Part shown: positions 40,001 through 40,318 of the stretch, one piece after another
How positions within the stretch are numbered: position 1 is the stretch's first letter
Layout: the number at the start of each line of letters is the position of its first letter
Origin: a virus
Virus record (IMG/VR): IMGVR_UViG_3300049215_000768
Location: 1 to 40,318 of that record
DNA length: 40,318 bases
Direction: 5' to 3' (one strand)
Notes under the pieces: generated by a model
Told to the model about the DNA's origin: nothing
The model's input: only the letters and a program-made list of their open reading frames with translations
Database searches by the model: none
Position numbers and translations under genes: made by a program

Positions 40001-40318
40001 ATGGACGTGCATGACCCGCAAGGATTCGGCTTGCGCGTGTTGGAGTTCCTGATTGGGGTGGGGGCGGCGATCGCCGGCGCCTGCTGGACCGTCTTTCTGT
40101 TCAGCAGCAAGAAATTCGATCAGCTGTGGAAGCGCGTGGCCGAGATCGATCGGGATGTCACCAGCTTGAAGGTCGCGGCGGGCGTGCAGCATCAGATGCA
40201 TAACGAAAATAAGGCGCGCTTCGAACGGCTAGAACAACAGCTTGGGCGCCTGGATGCGAAGCAAGACCGGATCCTAGATGAAATTCGAGATATCAACCGA
40301 GGAGGCCCCCATGAATAA
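40001..40318 (+). CDS. Holin-like protein: one membrane segment plus coiled coil
   Basis: 105 residues ending exactly at the window edge (TAA 40316-40318). Residues ~13-34 (LEFLIGVGAAIAGACWTVFL) form one membrane span; the remaining ~70 residues are charged heptad-like helix (FERLEQQLGRLDAKQDRILD). This layout is common in phage proteins encoded in the lysis region, such as holin-like, spanin-like or DUF-type membrane proteins. No signal sequence cleavage site. GAGGAGG before the next ATG follows in its last codons. Confidence 0.65.
   Translation: MDVHDPQGFGLRVLEFLIGVGAAIAGACWTVFLFSSKKFDQLWKRVAEIDRDVTSLKVAAGVQHQMHNENKARFERLEQQLGRLDAKQDRILDEIRDINRGGPHE
40311..40318 (+). CDS. Start of next gene (truncated by window end)
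   Basis: ATGAATAA at 40311 has GAGGAGG 5-6 bases before it (40299-40305), inside the end of the holin-like gene, the usual overlap style here. Only Met-Asn can be read. By position it may belong to the lysis region, but nothing identifies it. Confidence 0.5.

Overview
The window reads as most of the genome of a tailed double-stranded DNA phage or prophage of the lambda-like siphovirus type. Nearly every gene lies on the plus strand, packed with ATGA, TGATG or TAATG overlaps. Head and tail genes follow lambda order: terminase small and large subunits, gpW, portal, S49 protease, decoration protein, major capsid protein, connectors, tail terminator, tail tube, frameshifted G/GT chaperone, tape measure, distal tail genes and an I-J tail tip. 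The DNA is GC-rich. No rRNA, tRNA, integrase, lysogeny repressor or host gene identifies the host. A lambda-type tail tip and a phage-encoded signal-peptide protein suggest a Gram-negative-like host, but this is inference.

Layout. 1-1302: the 3' part of a DUF6745-type gene carrying an in-frame 12-bp tandem repeat, a small partner gene and a Cys-rich peptide. 1318-6517: a nucleic-acid module with a Cas4/RecB-like Fe-S nuclease, a Gp3/RDF-like metal-binding protein, a zinc-finger protein, a DUF1064-like nuclease and ParB. 6517-9322: a chain of small genes, many Cys-rich, with a deoxyribosyltransferase-like protein and a DUF5131 (Gp37/Gp68) protein. 9573-11578: a HerA-like ATPase with two C-terminal winged-helix repeats and a small phage protein. 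11575-11733: the one well-supported minus-strand gene, followed by a divergent control region with a perfect palindrome. 11867-13196: a coiled-coil protein and a replisome-organizer-like protein. 13197-13335: a structured intergenic region just before the terminase, a candidate cos site.

13336-24908 is the packaging, head and tail-start module. It is interrupted between terminase and gpW by a frameshifted GIY-YIG nuclease remnant, an HTH gene and a 20-bp tandem repeat. 24915-35305 is the tail module: tape measure, distal tail proteins, NlpC/P60 peptidase, an apparent gpI-gpJ fusion, a LamG-like accessory protein and a beta-helix spike. 35302-40318 holds an M15-like endolysin candidate, small zinc and HTH proteins, an exported protein, a lectin-plus-glycine-repeat adhesin candidate, small tail-associated proteins and a holin-like membrane protein. 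The next gene starts in the last 8 bases.

The strongest non-routine signals are: a complete programmed -1 frameshift cassette in the tail chaperone gene (slippery T TTT TTC plus a hairpin 6 nt downstream); a one-base frameshift inactivating the GIY-YIG gene at the terminase-gpW junction; a gpD-type decoration protein with two tandem copies of an inserted domain; the I-J fusion; an 11-copy 20-residue glycine repeat; and an early region that combines ParB (no ParA seen), a HerA-type ATPase and two PD-(D/E)XK nucleases without a recognisable helicase or primase. The last set is the best candidate for an undescribed replication or segregation system, but its function is not shown by sequence alone.
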